Positions 25,750-33,488 of a stretch of 64,000 bases of DNA are shown here, one piece after another. The stretch comes from MVRV01 sp964646755 (GTDB lineage Bacteria; Desulfobacterota; Syntrophia; Syntrophales; Smithellaceae), in assembly GCA_964646755.1 (NCBI GenBank), contig CAZYIE010000001.1, positions 124,001-188,000 on the forward strand, read 5' to 3'. Position numbers and translations under genes: made by a program. How positions within the stretch are numbered: the stretch's first letter is position 1; each line of letters opens with the position of its first letter. A model generated the notes under the pieces. That model was given only the letters and a program-made list of their open reading frames with translations. It ran no database searches and was not told the DNA's origin.

Positions 25750-26056
25750 ATGATTTGTGTAATAGCCACAGTAAACTTAAAGGAAGGTAAAAGAGATGCT
25801 TATTTGACTGAGTTGCAAAAAATTATTCCTGATGTACGCAAAGAGAATGGCAACATTGAATATGCACCGTACATCGATTTANNNNNNNNNNCCTGTTCAG
25901 CCGCCAATACGACCGGATACGGTTACTTTAGTTGAGAAATGGGAAAGCCTGGAGACACTGAAAAGCCACATGACCGCACCGCATATGGGGCCTTATCGCC
26001 AGGCAACAAAAGATATTGTCCAATCAATGCAGGTACAGGTATTATCTCCAGTATAA
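25750..26056 (+). CDS. Antibiotic biosynthesis monooxygenase (ABM)-domain protein, interrupted by a gap
   Basis: Small quinol-monooxygenase/YgiN-like protein of about 100 aa. The first part (MICVIATVNLKEGKRDAYLTE...) is the usual beta1-alpha1 of the fold, and after the gap the C-terminal half continues in a different frame as EKWESLETLKSHMTAPHMGPY, the conserved end of the domain. The frame break coincides exactly with ten N at 25882-25891, so it is an assembly artefact and not a real frameshift. AGGAGGAAAG upstream of ATG 25750 is a strong ribosome site. Role: probably oxidation of a small aromatic or detoxification of reactive quinones. Confidence 0.75.
25882..25891. other. Assembly gap (10 N)
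   Basis: Flanking coding frames do not join across 10 bases, so the true length differs from 10. Confidence 0.95.
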
Positions 26057-26150
26057 AATAGACTATAGGTTAAATGCGATGCGCTGAAGGCCGAAGACTG
26101 AAGGAAACGCACAAGGCAATGACAACAATAATGAGAAGGCAAAGAATCGC

Positions 26151-27479
26151 TTGAAAAACAGCAGCTACAATTACGCGGTAGAAATTGTTCGTAAGCTGAA
26201 ACGCGAAGGCTTTGAGGCTTATTTTGTCGGCGGATGTGTGCGCGACTTTATCCGCAACGTTACACCTGATGATTACGATATAGTTACATCGGCTCATCCC
26301 GAACAGGTGATGGCGATTTTCCCCCGAACCGTTGCAGTGGGTGCAAAGTTTGGCGTTGTTGCCGTTATTATCGAAAATCATCCTTATGAAGTAGCAACGT
26401 TTCGCAGTGACGATGCCTATATAGATGGCCGCAGGCCTTCTGGTGTGCATTTCTCTACCTCCCGTGAAGATGTTTTTCGCCGCGATTTTACCGTCAACGG
26501 CCTTTTAATGAATCCGGAAACGGCAGAGATCATTGACCATGTCGGGGGCCTTGACGATATCGAGAAAAAAATACTCCGGACCATTGGCGATCCGGATCAA
26601 CGCTTCAACGAAGACTATCTGCGGATGCTGCGGGCGATTCGTTTTGCCGCTAATTTGAATTATGAGATTGATCCCGCCACATATGACGCAATGGGAAAGT
26701 ATGCGGCAAAAATAAAACAAATCAGTGCCGAACGACTCCAGGAAGAGCTAGGTAAAATACTAACCCGTACCGGAACCCGTCGTGGTTTCGAACTTATGGC
26801 CAAAACAAATTTACTGCGGGAGATTTTGCCGGAAGTGGACCAGTTACAGGGAGTGTCGCAGCCTCCGCTTTTCCATCCGGAAGGTGATGTCTGGCAGCAT
26901 ACTTTAATGATGCTGGATATGCTGCCCCTGAAGGGAAATCTTGCGAATAATCGTCAATTAGCCTGGGCGGCGCTCTTGCACGATGTCGGTAAGGCTGTAA
27001 CGCGGACTGAAGATGAAAAAGGGATTCATTTTTATGGCCATGTTCGGGCAGGAGAAGAAATTGCCGCCGCCATTATGCAGCGATTGAGATTTTCGCGTAC
27101 CGATCAGGAAGTGATAGCGAGCCTGATTCACTACCATATGGTATTTATGAATGCCCAAAAAATGCGGCAGGGCAGACTGAGACGATTTCTGCGTATGCCG
27201 GATTTTGATTTGCATTTGGATTTGCATCGACTGGATTGTCAGGCCAGCCACAATATCCTGGATAATTTTGAATTTTGCCAAAACCAGCTTCAGTATCTGG
27301 AGAAAGAAGATTTGCACCCGCCGCGACTGCTTACCGGTGATGACTTGATGTCTCTGGGTTTTGCTCCCGGAAAAGTTATGGGGGAAATACTACGCGCTCT
27401 GGAAGATATGCAATTGGAAGGCACGATCACCAGTCGTCAGGATGCGGAAAATTTTGTTCGTGGTAAATGGAACAAGTGA
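26151..27479 (+). CDS. CCA tRNA nucleotidyltransferase / poly(A) polymerase family protein with HD domain
   Basis: Class II nucleotidyltransferase of 442 aa. The N-terminal head has FVGGCVRD and the metal-binding DDYDIV, then RRDFTVN and the neck RFNEDYLRMLRAIRFA. A C-terminal HD domain (ALLHDVGK near residue 280) is typical of bacterial CCA-adding enzymes with phosphohydrolase activity. Start TTG 26151 has GAAGG about 12 bases upstream; no in-frame ATG is nearby. It maintains tRNA 3' ends or adds poly(A); the sequence alone does not separate these. It overlaps the following NlpC/P60 gene (TGATG). Confidence 0.85.
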   Translation: MKNSSYNYAVEIVRKLKREGFEAYFVGGCVRDFIRNVTPDDYDIVTSAHPEQVMAIFPRTVAVGAKFGVVAVIIENHPYEVATFRSDDAYIDGRRPSGVHFSTSREDVFRRDFTVNGLLMNPETAEIIDHVGGLDDIEKKILRTIGDPDQRFNEDYLRMLRAIRFAANLNYEIDPATYDAMGKYAAKIKQISAERLQEELGKILTRTGTRRGFELMAKTNLLREILPEVDQLQGVSQPPLFHPEGDVWQHTLMMLDMLPLKGNLANNRQLAWAALLHDVGKAVTRTEDEKGIHFYGHVRAGEEIAAAIMQRLRFSRTDQEVIASLIHYHMVFMNAQKMRQGRLRRFLRMPDFDLHLDLHRLDCQASHNILDNFEFCQNQLQYLEKEDLHPPRLLTGDDLMSLGFAPGKVMGEILRALEDMQLEGTITSRQDAENFVRGKWNK

Positions 27480-28246
27480 TGGAAAATAAATGGCGAAAAA
27501 CAGCAATTTTAATATTCATTTCTCTACTGATTCTTTCCTGTCATGGTCATAAAACATCTCGTATGGAATCTGTATCGCCGCATGCTTCTGCAAAATCGCT
27601 GGAACAGATGGGCTTTACAATTCAGGCCGGCGCTTTTGCTAAAGCGGAAAACGCGGCACGTCTGACGGAAATACTCAAGGAACGCGGATTGGATGCCACC
27701 TATTTTGTGGCGGCTGATGGACTTTTTAAAGTTCGCTTCGGTAATTTTTCCACAAAAGAGATGGCCAGGCAAAGAGCCCAAAAATTAAGAGATGCCGGGG
27801 TCATCGAAGATTTTTATATTGTTCAACCGGAAGATTATACCTTTGCCCGACGAAAGCAATACGGGACGAGTTATTTTCGGGAAGCTCTGGTAAAGACGGC
27901 ACGTGATTATATTGGAGTCCCTTATCTTTGGGGCGGTACCTCGTCTGATACAGGTTTCGATTGCAGTGGCTTGACAATGACGATTTATCAATTGAACGGG
28001 TTGAATTTGCCGCGGCATTCTGGTCGTCAATTTGAAGCGGGCAATCCAGTCGACAGAGACAAACTGCAAAAAGGCGATTTAATATTTTTTTCTACAAAGG
28101 GTAAAGGCATAGTATCACATGTCGGTATATACATCGGAGACGGTCAGTTTATCCATGCTCCTTCGCGCGGCAAAAATATCCGGATTGATTATCTCTCCGG
28201 TAATTTTTTTGCCAAGCGATTCGTCGGCGGAAGGACTTATCTCTAA
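27479..28246 (+). CDS. SPOR - NlpC/P60 cell-wall endopeptidase lipoprotein
   Basis: Envelope peptidoglycan hydrolase of 255 aa. A lipoprotein signal ends at C21 (LLILSC). Residues ~45-115 form a SPOR domain that binds denuded glycan (FTIQAGAFAKAENAARLTE). Residues ~130-255 are the NlpC/P60 peptidase with C162 in FDCSGLT, H214 in VSHVGIY and a third residue H226 in FIHAP. Start ATG 27479 overlaps the upstream stop (TGATG). The combination of SPOR and NlpC/P60 on one lipoprotein suggests action at the division site. Confidence 0.88.
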   Translation: MENKWRKTAILIFISLLILSCHGHKTSRMESVSPHASAKSLEQMGFTIQAGAFAKAENAARLTEILKERGLDATYFVAADGLFKVRFGNFSTKEMARQRAQKLRDAGVIEDFYIVQPEDYTFARRKQYGTSYFREALVKTARDYIGVPYLWGGTSSDTGFDCSGLTMTIYQLNGLNLPRHSGRQFEAGNPVDRDKLQKGDLIFFSTKGKGIVSHVGIYIGDGQFIHAPSRGKNIRIDYLSGNFFAKRFVGGRTYL

Positions 28247-28542
28247 AATAAATTTTATAATCTTAAAATATTTGTATGCTGTCCGAAACAGGTTCAATAT
28301 TTATTTTACGCTTTTCTTCATAATTATTTCTTTTTGCTCGAAGCAAAGAGCTCTTCAATATGACAATGGTTTTTTAAATAGCTGTCAAATCCTTGTGTAT
28401 CAACGATTCCAGCGGATAGAGTAAAATGTTAATAATATTTTATAGCCTTTGTAGAGAAAACATTTGGCAATATTTCGAACGAGGAAAGGATATATCCGAG
28501 AACAAAAAAATAAAAAAAGTTTATTTAATTGTATAGTTTTTG
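28247..28542. other. Intergenic AT-rich region
   Basis: No gene or RNA recognised. It ends at the promoter of the H1-like gene. Confidence 0.4.
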
Positions 28543-28571
28543 TTGACCGGAGATAAAAAATAAAGTAAAAT
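28543..28571 (+). promoter_or_regulatory. Sigma-70 promoter of the H1-like gene
   Basis: TTGACC at 28543-28548 and TAAAAT at 28566-28571 are separated by 17 bases. The predicted leader to ATG 28650 is about 70 bases. Confidence 0.65.
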
Positions 28572-28649
28572 CAAATCATAAGAATGCATATGAAATGCAT
28601 TTGCGGTAAATAATTAAAAACGCAATTTGAAAAAAGGAGGCTTTACCTG

Positions 28650-28835
28650 ATGACAGCAACAGCAAAGAAAGTCGTGAAGAAGGCTGCAAAACCGGCAGCA
28701 AAGAAAGTTGTAAAAAAGGCCGTAGCCAAAAAAGCAGTAGCAAAGAAAGTTGTAAAGAAGGCTGTAGCCAAAAAAGCAGTAGCCAAAAAAGTTGTAAAGA
28801 AGGCTGTAGCCAAAAAGGCAGCAACAAAAAAGTAA
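28650..28835 (+). CDS. Histone H1-like Lys/Ala/Val repeat protein
   Basis: A 61-aa protein composed almost only of Lys, Ala and Val. After a short start (MTATAKKVVKKAAKPAAKK) it consists of three near-identical 14-residue units of the form KKVVKKAVAKKAVA encoded by 42-base DNA repeats. GGAGG at 28636-28640 is 9 bases from ATG. This is the composition of histone H1 C-terminal tails and of bacterial H1-like proteins such as chlamydial Hc and AlgP-type proteins, which bind DNA non-specifically and condense the nucleoid. Repeat number is likely to vary between strains through slippage. The strong promoter and ribosome site suggest high expression. Confidence 0.8.
   Translation: MTATAKKVVKKAAKPAAKKVVKKAVAKKAVAKKVVKKAVAKKAVAKKVVKKAVAKKAATKK
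28680..28832 (+). repeat. 42-base tandem repeats within the H1-like gene
   Basis: Three consecutive units of about 42 bases (AAAGTTGTAAAGAAGGCTGT... type) with a few synonymous differences, the last one diverging at its 3' end. Confidence 0.75.
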
Positions 28836-28998
28836 GCAAAGAGTAACAAACTTTTTGCTGCTATAACTTTTAAGTGATTAAGTTCGCTTAAAGGTTAGTT
28901 TTGCCTTTTAAGAAACTTTGTTTGTCGCATGACGTGGCAAAGTGTTTTCCTTTATTCGACCGGACATCGATCGTTGATTCGGAAGTAAAGGATTAACT

Positions 28999-29187
28999 AT
29001 GAATTATCAAAAGTGCCTGAAAATGCTGGAAGCATTTGAGGGCATTCTTTTCTTAAAAACGGGTTGCCGATAAATTTGATATATCCATGCATCTGGCCCG
29101 TCCGGATTATATTGTCGTGGAGCAGGCTTAATAGAGGATGTTGATTTTGCTCAACGGCGTGTACTTAACGTGTCAAAAAAAGTTTAA
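28999..29187 (+). pseudogene. Possible decayed small gene
   Basis: ATG 28999 with AAAGGA 7 bases upstream opens 24 codons ending at TAA 29071. Protein-like sequence then continues in a second frame (FDISMHLARPDYIVVEQA) and a third (LIEDVDFAQRRVLNVSKKV), as expected of a gene with two small indels. The family is not recognised. Confidence 0.25.
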
Positions 29188-29292
29188 AACGATAACTATT
29201 GCTAAGTCTTAAATAACATCCTGGTATCTGCCGGTGCCTTTCAATCTGGTATGTTAGTCATCTTGCTTGACCTGAAGTGCGGTAGGGAGGAA

Positions 29293-29376
29293 ATGAAAAC
29301 TTCTATCACTTTCGAAATTGAGCGATTTGCTATTATTCAGTTTGAATTTGTAAATTTACGGCGAAAGGATGATTAA
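29293..29376 (+). CDS. Possible 27-aa leader peptide before the FGGY kinase
   Basis: GGGAGGAA runs straight into ATG 29293, giving MKTSITFEIERFAIIQFEFV plus seven residues and a stop 8 bases before the kinase start. The spacing of the ribosome site is short, and the kinase itself has only a distant AAAGGA. It could couple translation of the kinase or be chance. Confidence 0.25.
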   Translation: MKTSITFEIERFAIIQFEFVNLRRKDD

Positions 29377-29384
29377 TCCGCAAA

Positions 29385-30823
29385 ATGTCTAAAGATTATA
29401 TTCTCTCTATTGACAACGGCACGCAATCAGTGCGGGCATTAATTTTTGATTTACGTGGTAATCTTGTCTACAAAATACAAATTCCTTTAGAACCCTATTA
29501 TTCGAGCGAACCTGGCTGGGCAGAGCAGGATGCCGATTATTACTGGAAATCTTTATGTCGCGCCTGTCAGATGCTGTGGCTGGAATCACCTGTCCCTAAA
29601 GAGGCTATTGCCGGAGTTACTATTACCACTCAGCGCGCTACGATGATCAATGTAGATAGAAACGGTAAGCCGCTGCGGCCGGCGATTGTATGGTTGGATC
29701 AAAGGCGCACCAAGGGTCTGAAACCAATTGGCGGACTATGGGGGCTGGCCTTTAAAGCGGCCAACATGGGAGAGACAGCAGCTTACCTGCAAGCTGAGGC
29801 GGAATCTAATTGGATCAAGCAGCATCAGCCGGAAATCTGGAGAAGAACACACAAGTATCTTTTCCTGTCTGGCTACCTAACTTATTGCCTGACCGGCAGG
29901 TTTGTAGATTCTGTGGGTTGTCAGGTAGGTTATGTCCCTTTTGATTATAAAAAAAAGCGTTGGGCTGCTTCCTGGAATTGGAAATGGGAGGTGACGCAAG
30001 TTGAACCGGAAATGCTGCCGGAACTAATTGAGCCGGCAGCAATTATGGGGCAGATTACCCGCAAGGCTGCGGAAGAAACGGGACTACCGGAAGGGCTGCC
30101 AGTCATTGCCGCGGCGGCGGACAAGGCTTGTGAAGTTCTCGGTGCCGGTTGCCTACAGCCGCATATCGGTTGTTTGAGTTACGGTACGACGGCGACAATC
30201 AACACAACTCATTATAAGTATATAGAAGCTATTCCGCTAATACCTCCTTACCCTTCAGCAGTACCCAATGCTTATTCCCTGGAAATTCAGATTTATAGGG
30301 GGTACTGGATGGTAAGCTGGTTTAAGGATCAGTTTGCTCCTTTTGAAAAACAACTGGCGGCCGAAAGCGGTGTGGAGGCGGAAACAATCATTGAAGAATT
30401 GCTGCACGAGGTTCCGCCCGGTGCTATGGGGCTTATATTGCNNNNNNNNNNGGCAAGGAGCGTGAGGAAAAGCGCAGCGGAGTAAAAATAACGGAATTGC
30501 GTGTTTCCGGGGGGGGGTCCCAAAGCGATGCGGCAATGCAAATTACAGCCGATATTTTTGGTTTACCCACAGCCCGACCGCATATCTATGAAACATCGGG
30601 CTTAGGTGCGGCAATCGACGCAGCGGTGGGATTGAAACTGCATCCCGATTTTAAAACGGCGGTGGAAGAAATGACACGCATCGGCCAATTCTTCGAACCT
30701 GACTATAATACCCATAAAATCTATGATCAGCTTTATAAACGCGTTTACAAGCAGATGTATAATCGCTTAAAACCTCTCTACGAAGAAATCCGTGACATAA
30801 CTGGTTATCCGAGCAAGGCATGA
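29385..30823 (+). CDS. FGGY-family carbohydrate kinase, interrupted by a gap
   Basis: Sugar or polyol kinase of the xylulokinase/glycerol kinase family. The N-terminus has the phosphate-1 loop LSIDNGTQSVRALIFD; the first domain contains TTQRATMINVD and VWLDQR. The second domain includes AAADKACEVLGAG and, after the gap, the adenosine motif LRVSGGGSQSD. Ten N at 30442-30451 separate the halves, which are in different frames; family members normally have some 40-50 residues between the flanking motifs, so the real missing sequence is longer than 10 bases. The substrate is not identifiable. Confidence 0.85.
30442..30451. other. Assembly gap (10 N) in the FGGY kinase
   Basis: Frames on either side do not match and a conserved segment of the family is missing. 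Confidence 0.95.
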
Positions 30824-30837
30824 TAAAAAAGAGATAA

Positions 30838-31488
30838 TCAGGGTGAGCGAAGCACGTTGAGAACGGAGTGCCCGGAACTCCAGAGTTCGTCCAGCATTTT
30901 GTCCACTGCCTTGCCGGCGATTCGCACAACACACAATTTCCGGTCGCCCAGCTGTGCCGACATCAAGCTGACTACATGCACATTCCACCTGAGGGCAATC
31001 GGAGCAATTAATCCGAAGATGTCTTCTTCCTGCGCAATTTCGAAGGTAATGCGCACATCTCCCCTTGAAAAATCGAGTATGCTGAGAAATGCCCGGAATA
31101 TGTCTGATTCGGTAATAAGCCCGACAAGTTTCATTTTTTGCACCACCAGTAATGTGCTAATCTTTTCATTCCGCATGATTCTGGCGGCGTCCTCTATCGG
31201 TGTTTCGGGAGCAACAGTTTGCAGGACACGGCTCATGATCTCCGCAGCAGTGATATGATTCTGCTGAGCGTCGGAAACCAAAATAGCAAACGGATTCACC
31301 TTAGGAGGATATGCATGAAGGATGTCGGTGGCTGTGACGATGCCCACCGGATAAGAACCATTGTCATGATGCTCGATGACCGGTAGCCGGCGGATATGTC
31401 TTTGCGCCATGATGGCTGCTGCTTTGGTAATGGGGGTATTAGGTTCAATAGTCACCATGTCCCGAATCATCCACATACTTACGATCAT
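30838..31488 (-). CDS. Tandem CBS-domain protein with ACT-like C-terminus
   Basis: A 216-aa cytosolic regulator. Two CBS motifs occupy ~1-140 (MIRDMVTIEPNTPITKAAAI and MSRVLQTVAPETPIEDAARI), forming one Bateman module that usually binds adenine nucleotides. Residues ~150-216 (RITFEIAQEEDIFGLIAPIA) look like a small ACT-type fold. Start ATG 31488 is preferred because GGAGG and AGAGG lie just upstream; a longer frame from 31551 lacks this. It is convergent with the FGGY kinase gene and separated from it by 14 bases. Confidence 0.8.
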   Translation of the reverse strand: MIVSMWMIRDMVTIEPNTPITKAAAIMAQRHIRRLPVIEHHDNGSYPVGIVTATDILHAYPPKVNPFAILVSDAQQNHITAAEIMSRVLQTVAPETPIEDAARIMRNEKISTLLVVQKMKLVGLITESDIFRAFLSILDFSRGDVRITFEIAQEEDIFGLIAPIALRWNVHVVSLMSAQLGDRKLCVVRIAGKAVDKMLDELWSSGHSVLNVLRSP

Positions 31489-31792
31489 TGGCCTCTTGCC
31501 TCCAGTTTGTGAAACAGCCAGCAGATAATCAATATATGAATCTTTTAGCATTACGATATGAATAAATAAAGAAAGAAAAATTTTTATTATAATATGAGAC
31601 GATAATAGAGAAATATTTTTAATTTTTAATGCTCAGCAACCGATGAATTTACTCTGGCATATAATATCTATATTGACATACTGCTAAATCCATCATAAAC
31701 AAACAATTATACTGATTTTATGGAAGTTGCCGCCTAAATGGCAACTTGGTATCAATATTAAAAAATTATAAAGTTAAAGGCAGGTCAAGTTC
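31489..31792. promoter_or_regulatory. Divergent promoter region of the CBS and Fe-S genes
   Basis: AT-rich. TTGACA at 31673-31678 followed 15-17 bases later by CATAAA/TAAACA is a candidate promoter for the Fe-S operon. No IscR-like dyad was recognised. Confidence 0.35.
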
Positions 31793-32551
31793 ATGCTGGA
31801 ATTAAAAAATTTATATTTTACCGTGCCGGACAGCAGCAAGGGCAATGCTGGTGAACGAAATATTATCGATGGCATTAATTTTAATTTTGAAAAAGGTAAA
31901 TTTTATGCCATTACCGGGCCGAACGGCAGTGGAAAAACAACTCTGGCCAAGCTGATTATGGGGATTAATCCTGTGTCTCAGGGGGCTATTATTTTTGAGG
32001 GCAAGGATATCTCTAATCTTCCTGTCAATGAGCGTGCTCGGGCAGGCATTGCCTATAGTTTTCAGCAACCGGCCCGGTTTAAAGGAATCACCTTTCGTGA
32101 CCTGCTTACCATTGCCACAGGAGTTGAAGATGAAAAAAGGCTTCTGGAAATAATCTCGCGGGTCGGCATTTGTCCCCTGTCTTTTCTGGATAAGGAAGTC
32201 GATGCCAAACTTTCCGGTGGCGAAATTAAGAAAATAGAACTGGCTACGACTATTGCTGCTAGTCCCAAACTGGCAATTTATGACGAGCCGGATACAGGCA
32301 TCGATTTATGGACCATTGGTCCGATGGTGGACTTATTGAAAAAAGAACTTGCCTGCCATTCTACGACAACTATTGTTGTCAGCCATAATCGCGTTTTTCT
32401 GGAAGCTGCCGATGTTATTTTAATTATTGATAAGGGGCGCTTTGTTTACACGGGGAATTTAGAAAATTCGCTGCCGCTATTGGCTGATTTGAGTGTGTGC
32501 ACATATCATGACAGCTGTGAAGGAGAGGATAATGCTGGATGCCTTAGATAA
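31793..32551 (+). CDS. sufC: SufC-like Fe-S assembly ATPase (SmsC type)
   Basis: ABC ATPase of the SufBCD scaffold, 252 aa. Walker A GPNGSGKTT is at 42-50, the Q-loop is YSFQQPARF, the signature is KLSGGEIKKIE, and Walker B reads LAIYDEPDTGIDLW. The DEPDTGID form differs from the DEIDSGLD of classical SufC and is the pattern of short anaerobic homologues. It overlaps the scaffold gene by 20 bases. ATP binding by a SufC dimer opens the scaffold for cluster assembly. Confidence 0.88.
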   Translation: MLELKNLYFTVPDSSKGNAGERNIIDGINFNFEKGKFYAITGPNGSGKTTLAKLIMGINPVSQGAIIFEGKDISNLPVNERARAGIAYSFQQPARFKGITFRDLLTIATGVEDEKRLLEIISRVGICPLSFLDKEVDAKLSGGEIKKIELATTIAASPKLAIYDEPDTGIDLWTIGPMVDLLKKELACHSTTTIVVSHNRVFLEAADVILIIDKGRFVYTGNLENSLPLLADLSVCTYHDSCEGEDNAGCLR

Positions 32552-33452
32552 AAAGTTATTGAAAACAGTAGCTGATCTGGAAGACCTGCCCAAAGGCGCC
32601 TACAATATCCGGAAAAACGGTAAACTCCTGCACCGCCAGAAGTCGGCAAATATAAATGTTGAAACAAATGCGGAAGGGACAGGAATTATTGTTACAATCA
32701 AACCGGGAACGAAGAACGAGTCTGTGCATATTCCGGTTATTTTGAATCAGGCCGGGCTTTTTGATGTGGTTTACAATTCATTTATTATCGGAGAAGGTGC
32801 GGAAGTCACAATAGTTGCCGGTTGTGGTATCCATTGCGGTACCGCAGATCCCGAAGGCCATGCCGGTATTCACGATTTTCAAGTTGGGAAAAATGCCCGG
32901 GTTACTTATGTGGAAAAACATTTTGCAATGGGCGAGGGAAGGGGGCGGCGGACTCTCAATCCAACAACAAAAATATTTTTAGCCGAAGGCGCCGCCGCAG
33001 AGATGGAACTTACCCAGATTGGCGGTGTTGATGAGGCCAATAGGCTCAATGAGGCTACGCTTGGACCGGATAGCCTTTTATTCATTACCGAAAGAGTCTT
33101 GACTGACGGTGAACAAAAGGCTGTATCTACAAATAACATTATTTTACAAGGCGCCAATAGCCGTGCGAACATGATTTCGCGTTCAGTCATGAAAGGGAAT
33201 TCCAAACAAACATTTTACGCTACGATGGAAGCGCTCAATAAATGTTTCGGCCATATTGAATGCGATGCCATTATTATGGATAACGGTACCAACGAGACAA
33301 TGCCGTCACTTCAAGCCAAACATCCCGATGCCGAATTGACCCATGAAGCATCCATCGGAAAAATCGCGAGCGAGCAGTTGACAAAGCTGATGAGTCTAGG
33401 ATTGACGTACGATCAGGCTGTTAATAGAATAATTCAGGGATTCTTAAAATAG
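32532..33452 (+). CDS. SufB/SufD-like Fe-S scaffold (SmsB type)
   Basis: Beta-helix scaffold protein of 306 aa, much shorter than SufB (~480). ATG 32532 is fixed by AAGGAGAGG upstream. The core has the repeating strands of the family and a Cys/His cluster VAGCGIHCGTADPEGHAGIHD (~95-115), plus the C-terminal H(A/E)ASIGKIASEQLTKLMSLGL that contacts SufC. With one ATPase and one scaffold and no sufS, sufU or sufE beside it, this matches the minimal SMS (SmsCB) machinery known from anaerobes. Confidence 0.85.
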   Translation: MLDALDKKLLKTVADLEDLPKGAYNIRKNGKLLHRQKSANINVETNAEGTGIIVTIKPGTKNESVHIPVILNQAGLFDVVYNSFIIGEGAEVTIVAGCGIHCGTADPEGHAGIHDFQVGKNARVTYVEKHFAMGEGRGRRTLNPTTKIFLAEGAAAEMELTQIGGVDEANRLNEATLGPDSLLFITERVLTDGEQKAVSTNNIILQGANSRANMISRSVMKGNSKQTFYATMEALNKCFGHIECDAIIMDNGTNETMPSLQAKHPDAELTHEASIGKIASEQLTKLMSLGLTYDQAVNRIIQGFLK

Positions 33453-33488
33453 AGACATGCATTAAATTTGATAGACGGAGTTGTTTTT

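Larger units (their letters stand above)
28836..29384. other. Gene-poor region after the H1-like gene
   Basis: About 550 bases. AGCAAA...TTTGCT (28836-28858) and AAAGG...CCTTT (near 28888-28912) are weak terminator candidates. A decayed coding fragment lies at 28999-29187 and a possible 27-codon leader at 29293-29376. Confidence 0.4.

Noticed and set aside
28576..28849. Two long minus-strand frames opposite the H1-like gene
   Set aside because: They are antisense by-products of the 42-base repeats, giving low-complexity Leu/Phe/Ala strings.
29385..30823. Real frameshift in the FGGY kinase
   Set aside because: The frame change coincides with the N run, so it is an assembly artefact.
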